From positions 65,365,554 to 65,429,553 of the forward strand of contig OX485803.1 in NCBI GenBank assembly GCA_950295325.1: a DNA stretch of 64,000 nt, given 5' to 3'. A program made the translations under genes and the position numbers. Below the pieces are notes generated by a model. It was not told where the DNA came from and did no database searches. It saw nothing but the letters and a program-made list of their open reading frames with translations. Position 1 is the first letter of the stretch. Every line of letters begins with the position of its first letter. Below are positions 1 through 14,450 of the stretch, piece by piece. This DNA comes from Polytrichum commune (taxonomy: Eukaryota > Streptophyta > Polytrichopsida > Polytrichales > Polytrichaceae).

Positions 1-3000
1 GAACCTCACAAGTTGATAATCTGGCCTAACCTCAAAAGATCAGAGTTGAAGTCCAAGCCAGCAAATTCACAATCACAAGCCAAATGCTACTCAAGGCCAT
101 TGAACCTCACAAGTTGATAATGTGGCCTAACCTCAAAAGATCAGAGTTGAAGTCCAAGCCAACAAATTCACAATCACAAGCCAAATGCTACTCAAGGCCA
201 TTGAACCTCACAAGTTGATAATGTGGCCTAACCTCAAAAGATCAGAGTTGAAGTCCAAGCGAGCAAATTCACAATCACAAGCCAAATGCTACTCAAGGCC
301 ATTGAACCTCACAAGTTGATAATCTGGCCTAACCTCAAAAGATCAGAGTTGGAGTCCAAGCCAGCAAATTCACAATCACAAGCCAAATGCTACTCAAGGC
401 CATTGAACCTCACAAGTTGATAATGTGGCCTAACCTCAAAAGATCAGAGTTGAAGTCTAAGCCAACAAATTCACAATCACAAGCCAAATGCTACTCAAGG
501 CCATTGAACCTCACAAGTTGATAATGTGGCCTAACCTCAAAAGATCAGAGTTGAAGTCCAGACCAACAAATTCACAATCACAAGCCAAATGCTACTCAAG
601 GCCATTGAACCTCACAAGTTGATAATGTGGCCTAACCTCAAAAGATCAGAGTTGAAGTCCAAGCGAGCAAATTCACAATCACAAGCCAAATGCTACTCAA
701 GGCCATTGAACCTCACAAGTTGATAATCTGGCCTAACCTCAAAAGATCAGATTTCAAGTCTAAGCCAACAAATTCACAATCACAAGCCAAATGCTACTCA
801 AGGCCATTGAACCTCACAAGTTGATAATGTGGCGTAACCTCAAAAGATCAGATTTGAAGTCTAAGCCAACAAATTCACAATCACAAGCCAAATGCTACTC
901 AAGGCCATTGAACCTCACAAGTTGATAATGTGGCCTAACCTCAAAAGATCAGATTTGAAGTCTAAGCCAACAAATTCACAATCACAAACCAAATGCTACT
1001 CAAGGCCATTGAACCTCACAAGTTGATAATCTGGCCTAACCTTAAAAGATCAGATTTGAAGTCTAAGCCAACAAATTCACAATCACAAGCCAAATGCTAC
1101 TTCAGGCCATTGAACCTCACAAGTTGATGATCTGGCCTAACCTCAAAAGATCAGATTTCAAGTCTAAGCCAACAAATTCACAATCACAAGCCAAATGCTA
1201 CTTAAGGCCACTGAACCTCACAAGTTGATAATGTGGCCTAACCTCAAAAGATCAGAGTTGAAGTCTAAGCCAGCAAATTCACAATCACAAGCCAAATGCT
1301 AGTCAAGGCCATTGAACCTCACAAGTTGATAATATGGCCTAACCTTAAAAGATCAGATTTGAAGTCTAAGCCAACAAATTCACAATCACAAGCCAAATGC
1401 TACTCAAGGCCATTGAACCTCACAAGTTGATAATCTGGCCTAACCTCAAAACATCAGATTTGAAGTCTAAGCCAACAAATTCACAATCACAAGCCAAATG
1501 CTACTCAAGGCCATTGAACCTCACAAGTTGATAATCTGGCCTAACCTTAAAAGATCAGATTTGAAGTCTAAGCCAACAAATTCACAATCACAAGCCAAAT
1601 GCTACTGAAGGCCATTGAACCTCACAAGTTGATAATCTGGCGTAACCTCAAAAGATCAGAGTTGAAGTCCAAGCCAGCAAATTCACAATCACAAGCCAAA
1701 TGCTACTCAAGGCCATTGAACCTCACAAGTTGATAATCTGGCGTAACCTCAACATATCAGAGTTGAAGTCCAAGCCAGCAAATTCACAATCACAAGTCAA
1801 ATGCTACTCAAGGCCATTGAACCTCACAAGTTGATAATCTGGCCTAACCTCAAAATATCAGAGTTGAAGTCCAAGCCAACAAATTCACAATCACAAGCCA
1901 AATGCTACTCAAGGCCATTGAACCTCACAAGTTGATAATCTGGCCTAACCTCAAAAGATCAGAGTTGAAGTCCAAGCGAGCAAATTCACAATCACAAGCC
2001 AAATGCTACTCAAGGCCATTGAACCTCACAAGTTGATAATCTGGCCTAACCTCAAAAGATCAGAGTTCAAGTTTAAGCCAGCAAATTCACAATCACAAGC
2101 CAAATGCTACTCAAGGCCATTGAACCAAACAAGTTGATAATCTGGCCTAACCTCAAAAGATCAGAGTTGAAGTCCAAGCGAGCAAATTCACAATCACAAG
2201 CCAAATGCTACTCAAGGCCATTGAACCTCACAAGTTGATAATCTGGCCTAACCTCAAAAGATCAGATTTGAAGTCTAAGCCAACAAATTCACAATCACAA
2301 GCCAAATCCTACTCAAGGCCATTGAACCTCACAAGTTGATAATCTGGCCTAACCTCAAAACATCAGATTTGAAGTCTAAGCCAACAAATTCACAATCACA
2401 AGCCAAATGCTACTCAAGGCCATTGAACCTCACAAGTTGATAATCTGGCCTAACCTTAAAAGATCAGATTTGAAGTCTAAGCCAACAAATTCACAATCAC
2501 AAGCCAAATGCTACTCAAGGCCATTGAACCTCACAAGTTGATAATCTGGCCTAACCTCAAAAGATCAGAGTTGAAGTCCAAGCCAGCAAATTCACAATCA
2601 CAAGCCAAATGCTACTCAAGGCCATTGAACCTCACAAGTTGATAATCTGGCGTAACCTCAAAATATCAGAGTTGAAGTCCAAGCCAGCAAATTCACAATC
2701 ACAAGCCAAATGCTACTCAAGGCCATTGAACCTCACAAGTTGATAATGTGGCCTAACCTCAAAAGATCAGATTTGAAGTCCAAGCCAGCAAATTCACAAT
2801 CACAAGCCAAATGCTACTCAAGGCCATTGAACCTCACAAGTTGATAATGTGGCCTAACCTCAAAAGATCAGAGTTGAAGTCTAAGCCAACAAATTCACAA
2901 TCACAAGCCAAATGCCACTGAACGCCATTGAACCTCACAAGTTGATAATGTGGCCTAACCTCAAAAGATCAGATTTGAAGTCTAAGCCAACAAATTCACA

Positions 3001-3999
3001 ATCACAAGCCAAATCCTACTCAAGGCCATTGAACCTCACAAGTTGATAATCTGGCCTAACCTCAAAAGATCAGAGTTGAAGTCTAAGCCAACAAATTCAC
3101 AATCACAAGCCAAATGCTACTCAAGGCCATTGAACCTCACAAGTTGATAATCTGGCCTAACCTCAAAAGATGAGATTTGAAGTCCAAGCCAACAAATTCA
3201 CAATCACAAGCCAAATGCTACTTCAGGCCATTGAACCTCACAAGTTCATGATCTGGCCTAACCTCAAAAGATCAGATTTCAAGTCTAAGCCAGCAAATTC
3301 ACAATCACAAGCCAAATGCTACTCAAGGCCATTGAACCTCACAAGTTGATAATCTGGCGTAACCTCAAAAGATCAGAGTTGAAGTCCAAGCCAGCAAATT
3401 CACAATCACAAGCCAAATGCTACTCAAGGCCATTGAACCTCACAAGTTGATAATGTGGCCTAACCTCAAAAGATCAGATTTGAAGTCCAAGCCAGCAAAT
3501 TCACAATCACAAGCCAAATGCTACTCAAGGCCATTGAACCTCACAAGTTGATAATCTGGCCTAACCTCAAAAGATCAGAGTTGAAGTCTAAGCCAACAAA
3601 TTCACAATCACAAGCCAAATGCCACTGAAGGCCATTGAACCTCACAAGTTGATAATGTGGCCTAACCTCAAAAGATCAGAGTTGAAGTCCAAGCCAACAA
3701 ATTCACAATCACAAGCCAAATGCTACTTCAGGCCATTGAACCTCACAAGTTGATAATCTGGCCTAACCTCAAAAGATCAGAGTTGAAGTCCAAGCCAGCA
3801 AATTCACAATCACAAGCCAAATGCTACTCAAGGCCATTGAACCTCACAAGTTGATAATCTGGCCTAACCTCAAAAGATCAGATTTGAAGTCTAAGCCAAC
3901 AAATTCACAATCACAAGCCAAATGCTACTCAAGGCCATTGAACCTCACAAGTTGATAATCTGGCCTAACCTCAAAAGATCAGAGTTGAAGTCTAAGCCA

Positions 4000-5270
4000 A
4001 CAAATTCACAATCACAAGCCAAATGCCACTGAAGGCCATTGAACCTCACAAGTTGATAATGTGGCCTAACCTCAAAAGATCAGAGTTGAAGTCCAAGCCA
4101 ACAAATTCACAATCACAAGCCAAATGCTACTTCAGGCCATTGAACCTCACAAGTTGATAATGTGGCCTAACCTCAAAAGATCAGATTTGAAGTCCAAGCC
4201 AGCAAATTCACAATCACAAGCCAAATGCTACTCAAGGCCATTGAACCTCACAAGTTGATAATCTGGCCTAACCTCAAAAGATCAGAGTTGAAGTCTAAGC
4301 CAACAAATTCACAATCACAAGCCAAATGCCACTGAAGGCCATTGAACCTCACAAGTTGATAATGTGGCCTAACCTCAAAAGATCAGAGTTGAAGTCCAAG
4401 CCAACAAATTCACAATCACAAGCCAAATGCTACTTCAGGCCATTGAACCTCACAAGTTGATAATGTGGCCTAACCTCAAAAGATCAGATTTGAAGTCCAA
4501 GCCAGCAAATTCACAATCACAAGCCAAATGCTACTCAAGGCCATTGAACCTCACAAGTTGATAATCTGGCGTAACCTCAAAATATCAGAGTTGAAGTCCA
4601 ACCAGCAAATTCACAATCACAAGCCAAATGCTACTCAAGGCCATTGAACCTCACAAGTTGATAATGTGGCCTAACCTCAAAAGATCAGATTTGAAGTCCA
4701 AGCCAGCAAATTCACAATCACAAGCCAAATGCTACTCAAGGCCATTGAACCTCACAAGTTGATAATCTGGCCTAACCTCAAAAGATCAGAGTTGAAGTCG
4801 AAGCCAACAAATTCACAATCACAAGCCAAATGCTACTGAAGGCCATTGAACCTCACAAGTTGATAATGTGGCCTAACCTTAAAAGATCAGATTTGAAGTC
4901 TAAGCCAACAAATTCACAATGACAAGCCAAATGCTACTCAAGGCCATTGAACCTCACAAGTTGATAATGTGGCCTAACCTCAAAAGATCAGATTTGAAGT
5001 CCAAGCCAGCAAATTCACAATCACAAGCCAAATGCTACTCAAGGCCATTGAACCTCACAAGTTGATAATCTGGCCTAACCTCAAAAGATCAGAGTTGAAG
5101 TCTAAGCCAACAAATTCACAATCACAAGCCAAATGCCACTGAAGGCCATTGAACCTCACAAGTTGATAATGTGGCCTAACCTCAAAAGATCAGAGTTGAA
5201 GTCCAAGCCAACAAATTCACAATCACAAGCCAAATGCTACTTAAGGCCACTGAACCTCACAAGTTGATAA
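4000..5270 (+). repeat. Higher-order block, copy 1 of a 24-monomer (2424-bp) spaced duplication
   Basis: The variant order here recurs about 6425-7690. Rare markers shared at the same spacing include AATGACAAGCC (GACAAG at 4921 and 7345, exactly 2424 bp apart), CTGGCGTAACCTCAAAATATC (near 4567 and 6991) and the GCCACTGAAGG series. Inside the block a three-monomer (303-bp) pattern repeats, with GCCACTGAAGG monomers near 4026 and 4329. Edges were judged by eye and are accurate to about one monomer. Confidence 0.7.
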
Positions 5271-6424
5271 TGTGGCCTAACCTCAAAAGATCAGATTTCA
5301 AGTCTAAGCCAACAAATTCACAATCACAAGCCAAATGCTACTGAAGGCCATTGAACCTCACAAGTTGATAATCTGGCCTAACCTCAAAAGATCAGAGTTG
5401 AAGTCCAAGCCAGCAAATTCACAATCACAAGCCAAATGCTACTCAAGGCGATTGAACCTCACAAGTTGATAATCTGGCCTAACCTCAAAAGATCAGAGTT
5501 GAAGTCCAAGCCAGCAAATTCACAATCACAAGCCAAATGCTACTCAAGGCCATTGAACCTCACAAGTTGATAATGTGGCCTAACCTCAAAAGATCAGAGT
5601 TGAAGTCCAAGCCAACAAATTCACAATCACAAGCCAAATGCTACTCAAGGCCATTGAACCTCACAAGTTGATAATGTGGCCTAACCTCAAAAGATCAGAG
5701 TTGAAGTCCAAGCCAACAAATTCACAATCACAAGCCAAATGCTACTGAAGGCCACTGAACCTCACAAGTTGATAATGTGGCCTAACCTCAAAAGATCAGA
5801 TTTGAAGTCTAAGCCAACAAATTCACAATCACAAGCCAAATGCTACTCAAGGCCATTGAACCCCACAAGTTCATAATGTAGCCTAACCTCAAAAGATCAG
5901 ATTTGAAGTCTAAGCCAACAAATTCACAATCACAAGCCAAATGCTACTGAAGGCCACTGAACCTCACAAGTTGATAATCTGGCCTAACCTTAAAAGATCA
6001 GATTTGAAGTCTAAGCCAACAAATTCACAATCACAAGCCAAATGCTACTCAAGGCCATTGAACCTCACAAGTTGATAATCTGGCCTAACCTCAAAAGATC
6101 AGAGTTGAAGTCCAAGCCAGCAAATTCACAATCACAAGCCAAATGCTACTCAAGGCCATTGAACCTCACAAGTTGATAATCTGGCGTAACCTCAAAAGAT
6201 CAGAGTTGAAGTCCAAGCCAGCAAATTCACAATCACAAGCCAAATGCTACTCAAGGCCATTGAACCTCACAAGTTGATAATGTGGCCTAACCTCAAAAGA
6301 TCAGATTTGAAGTCCAAGCCAGCAAATTCACAATCACAAGCCAAATGCTACTCAAGGCCATTGAACCTCACAAGTTGATAATCTGGCCTAACCTCAAAAG
6401 ATCAGAGTTGAAGTCTAAGCCAAC

Positions 6425-7690
6425 AAATTCACAATCACAAGCCAAATGCCACTGAAGGCCATTGAACCTCACAAGTTGATAATGTGGCCTAACCTCAAAA
6501 GATCAGAGTTGAAGTCCAAGCCAACAAATTCACAATCACAAGCCAAATGCTACTTCAGGCCATTGAACCTCACAAGTTGATAATGTGGCCTAACCTCAAA
6601 AGATCAGATTTGAAGTCCAAGCCAGCAAATTCACAATCACAAGCCAAATGCTACTCAAGGCCATTGAACCTCACAAGTTGATAATCTGGCCTAACCTCAA
6701 AAGATCAGAGTTGAAGTCTAAGCCAACAAATTCACAATCACAAGCCAAATGCCACTGAAGGCCATTGAACCTCACAAGTTGATAATGTGGCCTAACCTCA
6801 AAAGATCAGAGTTGAAGTCCAAGCCAACAAATTCACAATCACAAGCCAAATGCTACTCAAGGCCATTGAACCTCACAAGTTGATAATGTGGCCTAACCTC
6901 AAAAGATCAGATTTGAAGTCCAAGCCAGCAAATTCACAATCACAAGCCAAATGCTACTCAAGGCCATTGAACCTCACAAGTTGATAATCTGGCGTAACCT
7001 CAAAATATCAGAGTTGAAGTCCAAGCCAGCAAATTCACAATCACAAGCCAAATGCTACTCAAGGCCATTGAACCTCACAAGTTGATAATGTGGCCTAACC
7101 TCAAAAGATCAGATTTGAAGTCCAAGCCAGCAAATTCACAATCACAAGCCAAATGCTACTCAAGGCCATTGAACCTCACAAGTTGATAATCTGGCCTAAC
7201 CTCAAAAGATCAGAGTTGAAGTCTAAGCCAACAAATTCACAATCACAAGCCAAATGCTACTGAAGGCCATTGAACCTCACAAGTTGATAATGTGGCCTAA
7301 CCTTAAAAGATCAGAGTTGAAGTCTAAGCCAACAAATTCACAATGACAAGCCAAATGCTACTCAAGGCCATTGAACCTCACAAGTTGATAATGTGGCCTA
7401 ACCTCAAAAGATCAGATTTGAAGTCCAAGCCAGCAAATTCACAATCACAAGCCAAATGCTACTCAAGGCCATTGAACCTCACAAGTTGATAATCTGGCCT
7501 AACCTCAAAAGATCAGAGTTGAAGTCTAAGCCAACAAATTCACAATCACAAGCCAAATGCCACTGAAGGCCATTGAACCTCACAAGTTGATAATGTGGCC
7601 TAACCTCAAAAGATCAGAGTTGAAGTCCAAGCCAACAAATTCACAATCACAAGCCAAATGCTACTTAAGGCCACTGAACCTCACAAGTTG
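6425..7690 (+). repeat. Higher-order block, copy 2 of the 24-monomer spaced duplication
   Basis: Second copy of the block at about 4000-5270, shifted 2424 bp (24 x 101). It carries the same AATGACAAGCC marker monomer and the same 303-bp sub-pattern with GCCACTGAAGG monomers near 6448 and 6751. This copy lacks the 1-bp deletion found in copy 1 near 4600, so the deletion arose after the duplication or was lost by conversion. Edges are approximate. Confidence 0.7.
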
Positions 7691-9099
7691 ATAATGTGGC
7701 CTAACCTCAAAAGATCAGATTTGAAGTCTAAGCCAACAAATTCACAATCACAAGCCAAATGCTACTGAAGGCCATTGAACCTCACAAGTTGATAATCTGG
7801 CCTAACCTCAAAATATCAGATTTGAAGTCTAAGCCAACAAATTCACAATCACAAGCCAAATGCTACTCAAGGCCATTGAACCTCACAAGTTGATAATGTG
7901 GCCTAACCTCAAAAGATCAGAGTTGAAGTCTAAGCCAACAAATTCACAATGACAAGCCAAATGCTACTTAAGGCCACTGAACCTCACAAGTTGATAATGT
8001 GGCCTAACCTCAAAAGATCAGATTTGAAGTCTAAGCCAACAAATTCACAATCACAAGCCAAATGCTACTGAAGGCCATTGAACCTCACAAGTTGATAATC
8101 TGGCCTAACCTCAAAATATCAGATTTGAAGTCCAAGCCAACAAATTCACAATCACAAGCCAAATGCTACTTAAGGCCACTGAACCTCACAAGTTGATAAT
8201 GTGGCCTAACCTCAAAAGATCAGATTTGAAGTCTAAGCCAACAAATTCACAATCACAAGCCAAATGCTACTCAAGGCGATTGAACCTCACAAGTTGATAA
8301 TCTGGCCTAACCTCAAAATATCAGAGTTGAAGTCTAAGCCAGCAAATTCACAATCACAAGCCAAATGCTACTCAAGGCCATTGAACCTCACAAGTTGATA
8401 ATGTGGCCTAACCTCAAAAGATCAGAGTTGAAGTCCAAGCCAACAAATTCACAATCACAAGCCAAATGCTACTCAAGGCCATTGAACCTCACAAGTTGAT
8501 AATGTGGCCTAACCTCAAAAGATCAGAGTTGAAGTCCAAGCGAGCAAATTCACAATCACAAGCCAAATGCTACTCAAGGCCAGTGAACCTCACAAGTTGA
8601 TAATCTGGCCTAACCTCAAAAGATCAGATTTGAAGTCTAAGCCAACAAATTCACAATCACAAGCCAAATGCTACTCAAGGCCATTGAACCTCACAAGTTG
8701 ATAATGTGGCCTAACCTCAAAAGATCAGAGTTGAAGTCTAAGCCAACAAATTCACAATCACAAGCCAAATGCTACTGAAGGCCACTGAACCTCACAAGTT
8801 GATAATGTGGCCTAACCTCAAAAGATCAGATTTGAAGTCTAAGCCAACAAATTCACAATCACAAGCCAAATGCTACTCAAGGCCATTGAACCCCACAAGT
8901 TCATAATGTAGCCTAACCTCAAAAGATCAGATTTGAAGTCTAAGCCAACAAATTCACAATCACAAGCCAAATGCTACTGAAGGCCACTGGACCTCACAAG
9001 TTGATAATGTGGCCTAACCTCAAAAGATCAGATTTGAAGTCTAAGCCAACAAATTCACAATCACAAGCCAAATGCTACTGAAGGCCATTGAACCTCACA

Positions 9100-10610
9100 A
9101 GTTGATAATCTGGCCTAACCTCAAAAGATCAGAGTTGAAGTCCAAGCCAGCAAATTCACAATCACAAGCCAAATGCTACTCAAGGCCATTGAACCTCACA
9201 AGTTGATAATGTGGCCTAACCTCAAAAGATCAGAGTTGAAGTCCAAGCCAACAAATTCACAATCACAAGCCAAATGCTACTCAAGGCCATTGAACCTCAC
9301 AAGTTGATAATGTGGCCTAACCTCAAAAGATCAGAGTTGAAGTCCAAGCGAGCAAATTCACAATCACAAGCCAAATGCTACTCAAGGCCATTGAACCTCA
9401 CAAGTTGATAATCTGGCCTAACCTCAAAAGATCAGAGTTGGAGTCCAAGCCAACAAATTCACAATCACAAGCCAAATGCTACTCAAGGCCATTGAACCTC
9501 ACAAGTTGATAATGTGGCCTAACCTCAAAAGATCAGAGTTGAAGTCTAAGCCAACAAATTCACAATCACAAGCCAAATGCTACTCAAGGCCATTGAACCT
9601 CACAAGTTGATAATGTGGCCTAACCTCAAAAGATCAGAGTTGAAGTCCAAGCCAACAAATTCACAATCACAAGCCAAATGCTACTCAAGGCCATTGAACC
9701 TCACAAGTTGATAATGTGGCCTAACCTCAAAAGATCAGAGTTGAAGTCCAAGCGAGCAAATTCACAATCACAAGCCAAATGCTACTCAAGGCCATTGAAC
9801 CTCACAAGTTGATAATCTGGCCTAACCTCAAAAGATCAGATTTCAAGTCTAAGCCAACAAATTCACAATCACAAGCCAAATGCTACTCAAGGCCATTGAA
9901 CCTCACAAGTTGATAATGTGGCGTAACCTCAAAAGATCAGAGTTGGAGTCCAAGCCAACAAATTCACAATCACAAACCAAATGCTACTCAAGGCCATTGA
10001 ACCTCACAAGTTGATAATCTGGCCTAACCTTAAAAGATCAGATTTGAAGTCTAAGCCAACAAATTCACAATCACAAGCCAAATGCTACTTCAGGCCATTC
10101 AACCTCACAAGTTGATGATCTGGCCTAACCTCAAAAGATCAGATTTCAAGTCTAAGCCAACAAATTCACAATCACAAGCCAAATGCTACTTAAGGCCACT
10201 GAACCTCACAAGTTGATAATGTGGCCTAACCTCAAAAGATCAGAGTTGAAGTCTAAGCCAGCAAATTCACAATCACAAGCCAAATGCTACTCAAGGCCAT
10301 TGAACCTCACAAGTTGATAATATGGCCTAACCTGAAAAGATCAGATTTGAAGTCTAAGCCAACAAATTCACAATCACAAGCCAAATGCTACTCAAGGCCA
10401 TTGAACCTCACAAGTTGATAATGTGGCCTAACCTCAAAAGATCAGATTTGAAGTCTAAGCCAACAAATTCACAATCACAAGCCAAATGCTACTCAAGGCC
10501 AGTGAACCTCACAAGTTGATAATCTGGCCTAACCTTAAAAGATCAGATTTGAAGTCTAAGCCAACAAATTCACAATCACAAGCCAAATGCTACTGAAGGC
10601 CATTGAACCT
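9100..10610 (+). repeat. Higher-order block, copy 1 of a 20-monomer (2020-bp) duplication
   Basis: About 15 monomers that recur in order at about 11120-12630, offset 2020 bp. Shared rare variants include GAGTTGGAGTCC (near 9440 and 11460), CACAAACCAAATG (near 9972 and 11992) and CAGGCCATTCAACC followed by GATGATCTGG (near 10095 and 12115). Much of the same order is also present at the left edge of the window (1-1600), so this block exists at least three times in array 1. Edges are approximate. Confidence 0.7.
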
Positions 10611-11119
10611 CACAAGTTGATAATGTGGCCTAACCTCAAAAGATCAGAGTTGAAGTCTAAGCCAGCAAATTCACAATCACAAGCCAAATGCTACTCAAGG
10701 CCATTGAACCTCACAAGTTGATAATATGGCCTAACCTCAAAAGATCAGATTTGAAGTCTAAGCCAACAAATTCACAATCACAAGCCAAATGCTACTCAAG
10801 GCCATTGAACCCCACAAGTTCATAATGTAGCCTAACCTCAAAAGATCAGATTTGAAGTCTAAGCCAACAAATTCACAATCACAAGCCAAATGCTACTGAA
10901 GGCCACTGAACCTCACAAGTTGATAATGTGGCCTAACCTCAAAAGATCAGATTTGAAGTCTAAGCCAACAAATTCACAATCACAAGCCAAATGCTACTGA
11001 AGGCCATTGAACCTCACAAGTTGATAATCTGGCATAACCTCAAAAGATCAGAGTTGAAGTCCAAGCCAGCAAATTCACAATCACAAGCCAAATGCTACTC
11101 AAGGCTATTGAACCTCACA

Positions 11120-12630
11120 AGTTGATAATCTGGCCTAACCTCAAAAGATCAGAGTTGAAGTCCAAGCCAGCAAATTCACAATCACAAGCCAAATGCTACT
11201 CAAGGCCATTGAACCTCACAAGTTGATAATGTGGCCTAACCTCAAAAGATCAGAGTTGAAGTCCAAGCCAACAAATTCACAATCACAAGCCAAATGCTAC
11301 TCAAGGCCATTGAACCTCACAAGTTGATAATGTGGCCTAACCTCAAAAGATCAGAGTTGAAGTCCAAGCGAGCAAATTCACAATCACAAGCCAAATGCTA
11401 CTCAAGGCCATTGAACCTCACAAGTTGATAATCTGGCCTAACCTCAAAAGATCAGAGTTGGAGTCCAAGCCAACAAATTCACAATCACAAGCCAAATGCT
11501 ACTCAAGGCCATTGAACCTCACAAGTTGATAATGTGGCCTAACCTCAAAAGATCAGAGTTGAAGTCTAAGCCAACAAATTCACAATCACAAGCCAAATGC
11601 TACTCAAGGCCATTGAACCTCACAAGTTGATAATGTGGCCTAACCTCAAAAGATCAGAGTTGAAGTCCAAGCCAACAAATTCACAATCACAAGCCAAATG
11701 CTACTCAAGGCCATTGAACCTCACAAGTTGATAATGTGGCCTAACCTCAAAAGATCAGAGTTGAAGTCCAAGCGAGCAAATTCACAATCACAAGCCAAAT
11801 GCTACTCAAGGCCATTGAACCTCACAAGTTGATAATCTGGCCTAACCTCAAAAGATCAGATTTCAAGTCTAAGCCAACAAATTCACAATCACAAGCCAAA
11901 TGCTACTCAAGGCCATTGAACCTCACAAGTTGATAATGTGGCGTAACCTCAAAAGATCAGAGTTGGAGTCCAAGCCAACAAATTCACAATCACAAACCAA
12001 ATGCTACTCAAGGCCATTGAACCTCACAAGTTGATAATCTGGCCTAACCTTAAAAGATCAGATTTGAAGTCTAAGCCAACAAATTCACAATCACAAGCCA
12101 AATGCTACTTCAGGCCATTCAACCTCACAAGTTGATGATCTGGCCTAACCTCAAAAGATCAGATTTCAAGTCTAAGCCAACAAATTCACAATCACAAGCC
12201 AAATGCTACTTAAGGCCACTGAACCTCACAAGTTGATAATGTGGCCTAACCTCAAAAGATCAGAGTTGAAGTCTAAGCCAGCAAATTCACAATCACAAGC
12301 CAAATGCTACTCAAGGCCATTGAACCTCACAAGTTGATAATATGGCCTAACCTTAAAAGATCAGATTTGAAGTCTAAGCCAACAAATTCACAATCACAAG
12401 CCAAATGCTACTCAAGGCCATTGAACCTCACAAGTTGATAATGTGGCCTAACCTCAAAAGATCAGATTTGAAGTCTAAGCCAACAAATTCACAATCACAA
12501 GCCAAATGCTACTCAAGGCCATTGAACCTCACAAGTTGATAATCTGGCCTAACCTTAAAAGATCAGATTTGAAGTCTAAGCCAACAAATTCACAATCACA
12601 AGCCAAATGCTACTGAAGGCCATTGAACCT
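11120..12630 (+). repeat. Higher-order block, copy 2 of the 20-monomer duplication
   Basis: Copy of about 9100-10610. From about 12000 onward its order continues to match the left end of the window (about 1000-2600), which is roughly 11 kb or 109 monomers away: GCGTAACCTCAACATATCAG is at 1741 and 12749. This block is therefore a junction between two layers of duplication. Confidence 0.65.
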
Positions 12631-12634
12631 CACA

Positions 12635-14450
12635 AGTTGATAATCTGGCCTAACCTCAAAAGATCAGAGTTGAAGTCCAAGCCAGCAAATTCACAATCAC
12701 AAGCCAAATGCTACTCAAGGCCATTGAACCTCACAAGTTGATAATCTGGCGTAACCTCAACATATCAGAGTTGAAGTCCAAGCCAGCAAATTCACAATCA
12801 CAAGCCAAATGCTACTCAAGGCCATTGAACCTCACAAGTTGATAATCTGGCCTAACCTCAAAATATCAGAGTTGAAGTCCAAGCCAACAAATTCACAATC
12901 ACAAGCCAAATGCTACTCAAGGCCATTGAACCTCACAAGTTGATAATCTGGCCTAACCTCAAAAGATCAGAGTTGAAGTCCAAGCGAGCAAATTCACAAT
13001 CACAAGCCAAATGCTACTCAAGGCCATTGAACCTCACAAGTTGATAATCTGGCCTAACCTCAAAAGATCAGAGTTCAAGTTTAAGCCAGCAAATTCACAA
13101 TCACAAGCCAAATGCTACTCAAGGCCATTGAACCAAACAAGTTGATAATCTGGCCTAACCTCAAAAGATCAGAGTTGAAGTCCAAGCGAGCAAATTCACA
13201 ATCACAAGCCAAATGCTACTCAAGGCCATTGAACCTCACAAGTTGATAATCTGGCCTAACCTCAAAAGATCAGATTTGAAGTCTAAGCCAACAAATTCAC
13301 AATCACAAGCCAAATCCTACTCAAGGCCATTGAACCTCACAAGTTGATAATCTGGCCTAACCTCAAAACATCAGATTTGAAGTCTAAGCCAACAAATTCA
13401 CAATCACAAGCCAAATGCTACTCAAGGCCATTGAACCTCACAAGTTGATAATCTGGCCTAACCTTAAAAGATCAGATTTGAAATCTAAGCCAACAAATTC
13501 ACAATCACAAGCCAAATGCTACTGAAGGCCATTGAACCTCACAAGTTGATAATCTGGCCTAACCTCAAAAGATCAGAGTTGAAGTCCAAGCCAGCAAATT
13601 CACAATCACAAGCCAAATGCTACTCAAGGCCATTGAACCTCACAAGTTGATAATCTGGCGTAACCTCAAAATATCAGAGTTGAAGTCCAAGCCAGCAAAT
13701 TCACAATCACAAGCCAAATGCTACTCAAGGCCATTGAACCTCACAAGTTGATAATCTGGCCTAACCTCAAAATATCAGAGTTGAAGTCCAAGCCAACAAA
13801 TTCACAATCACAAGCCAAATGCTACTCAAGGCCATTGAACCTCACAAGTTGATAATCTGGCCTAACCTCAAAAGATCAGAGTTGAAGTCCAAGCGAGCAA
13901 ATTCACAATCACAAGCCAAATGCTACTCAAGGCCATTGAACCTCACAAGTTGATAATCTGGCCTAACCTCAAAAGATCAGAGTTGAAGTTTAAGCCAGCA
14001 AATTCACAATCACAAGCCAAATGCTACTCAAGGCCATTGAACCAAACAAGTTGATAATCTGGCCTAACCTCAAAAGATCAGAGTTGAAGTCCAAGCGAGC
14101 AAATTCACAATCACAAGCCAAATGCTACTCAAGGCCATTGAACCTCACAAGTTGATAATCTGGCCTAACCTCAAAAGATCAGATTTGAAGTCTAAGCCAA
14201 CAAATTCACAATCACAAGCCAAATCCTACTCAAGGCCATTGAACCTCACAAGTTGATAATCTGGCCTAACCTCAAAACATCAGATTTGAAGTCTAAGCCA
14301 ACAAATTCACAATCACAAGCCAAATGCTACTCAAGGCCATTGAACCTCACAAGTTGATAATCTGGCCTAACCTTAAAAGATCAGATTTGAAGTCTAAGCC
14401 AACAAATTCACAATCACAAGCCAAATGCTACTCAAGGCCATTGAACCTCA
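12635..14450 (+). repeat. Tandem 9-monomer (909-bp) duplication, two copies
   Basis: Two adjacent copies of a nine-monomer block, about 12635-13543 and 13544-14450. Markers exactly 909 bp apart include GAACCAAACAAG (near 13130 and 14039), GCCAAATCCTACTC (near 13310 and 14219) and GCGTAACC before an AATATCAG or CATATCAG stretch (near 12749 and 13658). The GAACCAAACAAG monomer also occurs near 2126, 35630 and 37451. Confidence 0.75.
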
